Positions 5,049-7,089 of a DNA stretch of 7,089 nt are shown one piece after another; position 1 is the first letter of the stretch; the number at the start of each line of letters is the position of its first letter. The stretch lies in NCBI GenBank assembly GCA_007135015.1, contig SLJS01000159.1:1-7089 (forward strand). Direction: 5' to 3'. The notes beneath the pieces were generated by a model. The model was not told where the DNA came from. It was given only the letters and a program-made list of their open reading frames with translations, and ran no database searches. This stretch comes from Alcanivorax sp. (GTDB lineage: Bacteria > Pseudomonadota > Gammaproteobacteria > Pseudomonadales > Alcanivoracaceae). The translations under genes and the position numbers were made by a program.

Positions 5049-6344
5049 ATGCTGGATATCAGAAGACTGCGCAACGAAGGCGAAGAGATCCGCGCGGCCC
5101 TGGCGCGCAGGGGGTTCGAGCTGGACCTGGAAGCCTTTGCCAGCCTCGATGGCCAGCGCCGGGACGCGGATATGCGATCCCAGGAGCTTCAGGCCGCCCG
5201 CAAGAAGGCATCGAAGAAGGTGGGTGAGCTGGTCAAGGCCGGCACGCCTGTCGACGAGGCCAAGGCCCAGGTGGCCGAAACCCTGCAGGAAATCGACCGG
5301 GAGCTGGACGAGGAAGTCGAGCGCGCCCGGCTGATCCAGGGCCGCATCCGCGATTTTCTCATGGAGATTCCCAATGTGCCGGACCCGGAAGTGCCGGCGG
5401 GGGAGGATGAAGACGACAATGAGGAATTGCGCTGTCATGGCGAACTTCCCCGTTTCGACTTTGCGGTACGCGATCATGTGGAGCTGGGCGCGGCCCTGGA
5501 GGGCGGGCTGGACTTTGATCGCGCGGCGAAGCTTTCCGGTGCTCGCTTTGCGGTCATGCAGGGCGCTGTGGCCGGTCTCCACCGGGCGCTGATCAACTTC
5601 ATGCTGTCCATGCACACCGGCCGCCACGGCTACCAGGAAGTCTATGTACCCTATCTGGTGGGCCCCGAGGCCCTGCGCGGAACAGGCCAGTTGCCCAAGT
5701 TCGGCGAGGACCTGTTTCGCGTCGAAGGGGAACGCGAGCTCTATCTGATTCCCACGGCGGAAGTGCCGGTGACCAACCTGTACGCAGACGAGATTCTCGA
5801 GGCGCAGCAGCTGCCCCTGAAACACGTCTGCCACACTCCCTGTTTTCGCAGCGAGGCGGGCAGTCACGGCAAGGACACCCGGGGCATGATTCGCCAGCAC
5901 CAGTTCGAGAAGGTGGAGCTGGTGCAGCTGGTGCGCCCGGAGGATTCGGACCGGGCCCTGGAGGCACTCACCGGCCACGCCGAGGCGGTATTGCAGGCAC
6001 TGGAGTTGCCCTACCGGGTGGTGCGGCTGTGTACCGGGGATCTGGGCTTCTCGGCGGCCTGTACCCTGGATCTGGAGGTCTGGCTGCCCAGCCAGCAGCG
6101 CTACCGGGAGATTTCCTCCTGCTCCAACTTCCGGGATTTTCAGGCTCGCCGCATGCAGGCGCGCTGGCGCAACCCGGACACCGGCAAGCCCGAGCCCCTG
6201 CATACCCTCAACGGCTCCGGCCTGGCCGCCGGGCGGGCACTGGTCGCCATCCTGGAGAACTACCAGAATGAGGACGGCTCGGTAACCATTCCCGAGGCAC
6301 TTCGCCCCTGGATGGGAGGACGGGAACGCATCGGAGCACAGTGA
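5049..6344 (+). CDS. serS: Serine--tRNA ligase (seryl-tRNA synthetase)
   Basis: SerRS charges tRNA-Ser (and tRNA-Sec) with serine through a seryl-adenylate in the cytoplasm. The 431-aa product matches the usual length (E. coli has 430). The N-terminal MLDIRRLRNEGEEIRAALARRG leads into the charged helical hairpin (about residues 30-100) that grips the long variable arm of tRNA-Ser. The class II core follows: a motif 1 region around LINFMLSMHTGRHGYQEVYVPYLV, the serine-binding TAE at 236-238, and motif 2 CFRSEAGSHGKDTRG from 265 (R267, E269). Motif 3 NGSGLAAGRALVAILENYQ starts at 388 (R396). The open frame extends upstream to an ATG at 4728, but those 107 codons only translate hairpin repeats, so ATG 5049 is chosen. 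A GAGGG motif at 5032-5036 lies 12 nt upstream, slightly far. The stop overlaps the cysG start by one base. Confidence 0.97.
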   Translation: MLDIRRLRNEGEEIRAALARRGFELDLEAFASLDGQRRDADMRSQELQAARKKASKKVGELVKAGTPVDEAKAQVAETLQEIDRELDEEVERARLIQGRIRDFLMEIPNVPDPEVPAGEDEDDNEELRCHGELPRFDFAVRDHVELGAALEGGLDFDRAAKLSGARFAVMQGAVAGLHRALINFMLSMHTGRHGYQEVYVPYLVGPEALRGTGQLPKFGEDLFRVEGERELYLIPTAEVPVTNLYADEILEAQQLPLKHVCHTPCFRSEAGSHGKDTRGMIRQHQFEKVELVQLVRPEDSDRALEALTGHAEAVLQALELPYRVVRLCTGDLGFSAACTLDLEVWLPSQQRYREISSCSNFRDFQARRMQARWRNPDTGKPEPLHTLNGSGLAAGRALVAILENYQNEDGSVTIPEALRPWMGGRERIGAQ

Positions 6345-7089
6345 TGGATTATCTTCCGATCGCCTGGCATCTGAGAGCGCGCCAGGCACTGGTAGTGGGA
6401 GGCGGTGAAGTGGCCCTGCGCAAGGCGCGGCTGCTGCATCGCGCCGGCGCCCGGATTCGGGTGGTCGCTCCCGAGGTCGGGGATATCCTGGCGGAGCTGG
6501 TGAACGACAGCGGCGGGGAAGTGCGTCTGGAAGCCTTCGACCCGGTTCATCTCGAAAACGTGAAGCTGGCCGTGGCCGCTACGGATGACCCCCAGGTCAA
6601 CGTGCAGGTTTCCCGCGAAGCCGGTCTGCGCAATGTTCCGGTCAACGTGGTGGACCATCCGGAACTTTCGTCCTTCATCTTTCCGGCCATCGTCGACCGG
6701 GATCCGGTGCTGATCAGCGTTACCTCCGGGGGCGCCTCACCGGTGCTGGCGCGCTGGGTGCGTGGACGTATCGAACAGTGGTTGCCGGCTCGCTGGGGCC
6801 GGGTGGGCGAGTTGCTGGGGCGCTACCGGCTGCGGTTACGCGAAACCCTGCCTTCTATCGCGGCGCGACGCCTGTTCTGGGAACAGCTGCTCGACAGCCC
6901 CATCGTGGAGAAGGTGCTTGCCGGCAAGGACCGCGAGGCTGAACGTCTACTGGACCAGGCCGTGGAAGCCGCCGACCTGGACAGCCTCCGCCAGGGTGAG
7001 GTGTACCTGGTGGGCACCGGCCCGGGCGACCCGGACCTGATGACCTTCCGGGCCCTGCGGCTGCTGCAGAAGGCGGACGTGGTGCTCCA
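6344..7089 (+). CDS. cysG: Siroheme synthase CysG, 5' part (cut by window end)
   Basis: CysG is the three-activity siroheme enzyme: SAM-dependent uroporphyrinogen III methyltransferase, NAD-dependent precorrin-2 dehydrogenase and sirohydrochlorin ferrochelatase. It supplies the cofactor of sulfite and nitrite reductases. The first 248 codons are present. The N-terminal half has the dinucleotide-binding loop VVGGGEVALRK (17-27), NVVDHPELSSFIFPA with D104, and ISVTSGGASPVLARW with S128. D104 and S128 fall at the numbers of the catalytic aspartate and the phosphorylated serine in enterobacterial CysG. From about residue 218, GEVYLVGTGPGDPDLMTFRALRLLQKADVVL opens the methyltransferase domain, so this is the CysG fusion and not a stand-alone dehydrogenase. 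The start is ATG in TGATG with the serS stop; GGAG at 6333-6336 is a well-spaced ribosome binding site. A GTG at 6341 is a less likely alternative. The stop lies beyond the window. Confidence 0.95.
   Translation, partial: MDYLPIAWHLRARQALVVGGGEVALRKARLLHRAGARIRVVAPEVGDILAELVNDSGGEVRLEAFDPVHLENVKLAVAATDDPQVNVQVSREAGLRNVPVNVVDHPELSSFIFPAIVDRDPVLISVTSGGASPVLARWVRGRIEQWLPARWGRVGELLGRYRLRLRETLPSIAARRLFWEQLLDSPIVEKVLAGKDREAERLLDQAVEAADLDSLRQGEVYLVGTGPGDPDLMTFRALRLLQKADVVL

Overview
The window is high-GC DNA carrying five housekeeping genes, all on the + strand: ftsK, lolA, rarA, serS and a cysG cut by the right edge. This order, the LolA carrier and the CysG fusion protein point to a gammaproteobacterium. 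serS next to cysG is an arrangement I associate with Pseudomonas and purple-sulfur/Chromatiales-type genomes rather than E. coli. The genus cannot be named from this sequence. I see no transposase, integrase, phage, CRISPR or RNA gene.

Layout: 1-299 is a dense array of small hairpins containing a direct duplication with a 169-bp period. 300-443 is the ftsK leader with a candidate promoter. 444-4695 is a tight ftsK-lolA-rarA cluster (11-bp gap, then a 4-bp stop/start overlap). 4696-5002 is a second hairpin array, which is an inverted copy of the first. 5003-5048 is a short serS leader with a possible -10 box. 5049-7089 is serS followed by cysG, overlapping by 1 bp.

The genes belong to separate core processes: chromosome segregation at the septum (FtsK), lipoprotein transport across the periplasm (LolA), replication-fork maintenance (RarA), tRNA-Ser charging (SerS) and siroheme synthesis (CysG). 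Their clustering is conserved gene order, not one pathway.

The unusual content is the pair of hairpin arrays. Each is built from 13-18 nt hairpins separated by a 9-nt linker related to GTGCYCGAA. Stem sequences differ from hairpin to hairpin while pairing is kept. The linkers and the loops (mostly GAA, GCA, GGA, ACA or AAA) share one polarity, which runs outward from an asymmetric hairpin-poor core bounded by TCCAG/CTGGA. The left and right elements are inverted relative to each other, bracket ftsK-lolA-rarA, and differ by four substitutions plus one whole-unit insertion over about 160 aligned bases. This looks like a bipartite intergenic repeat family, comparable in spirit to REP/BIME elements but with variable stems. 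Whether it is already described cannot be decided here.
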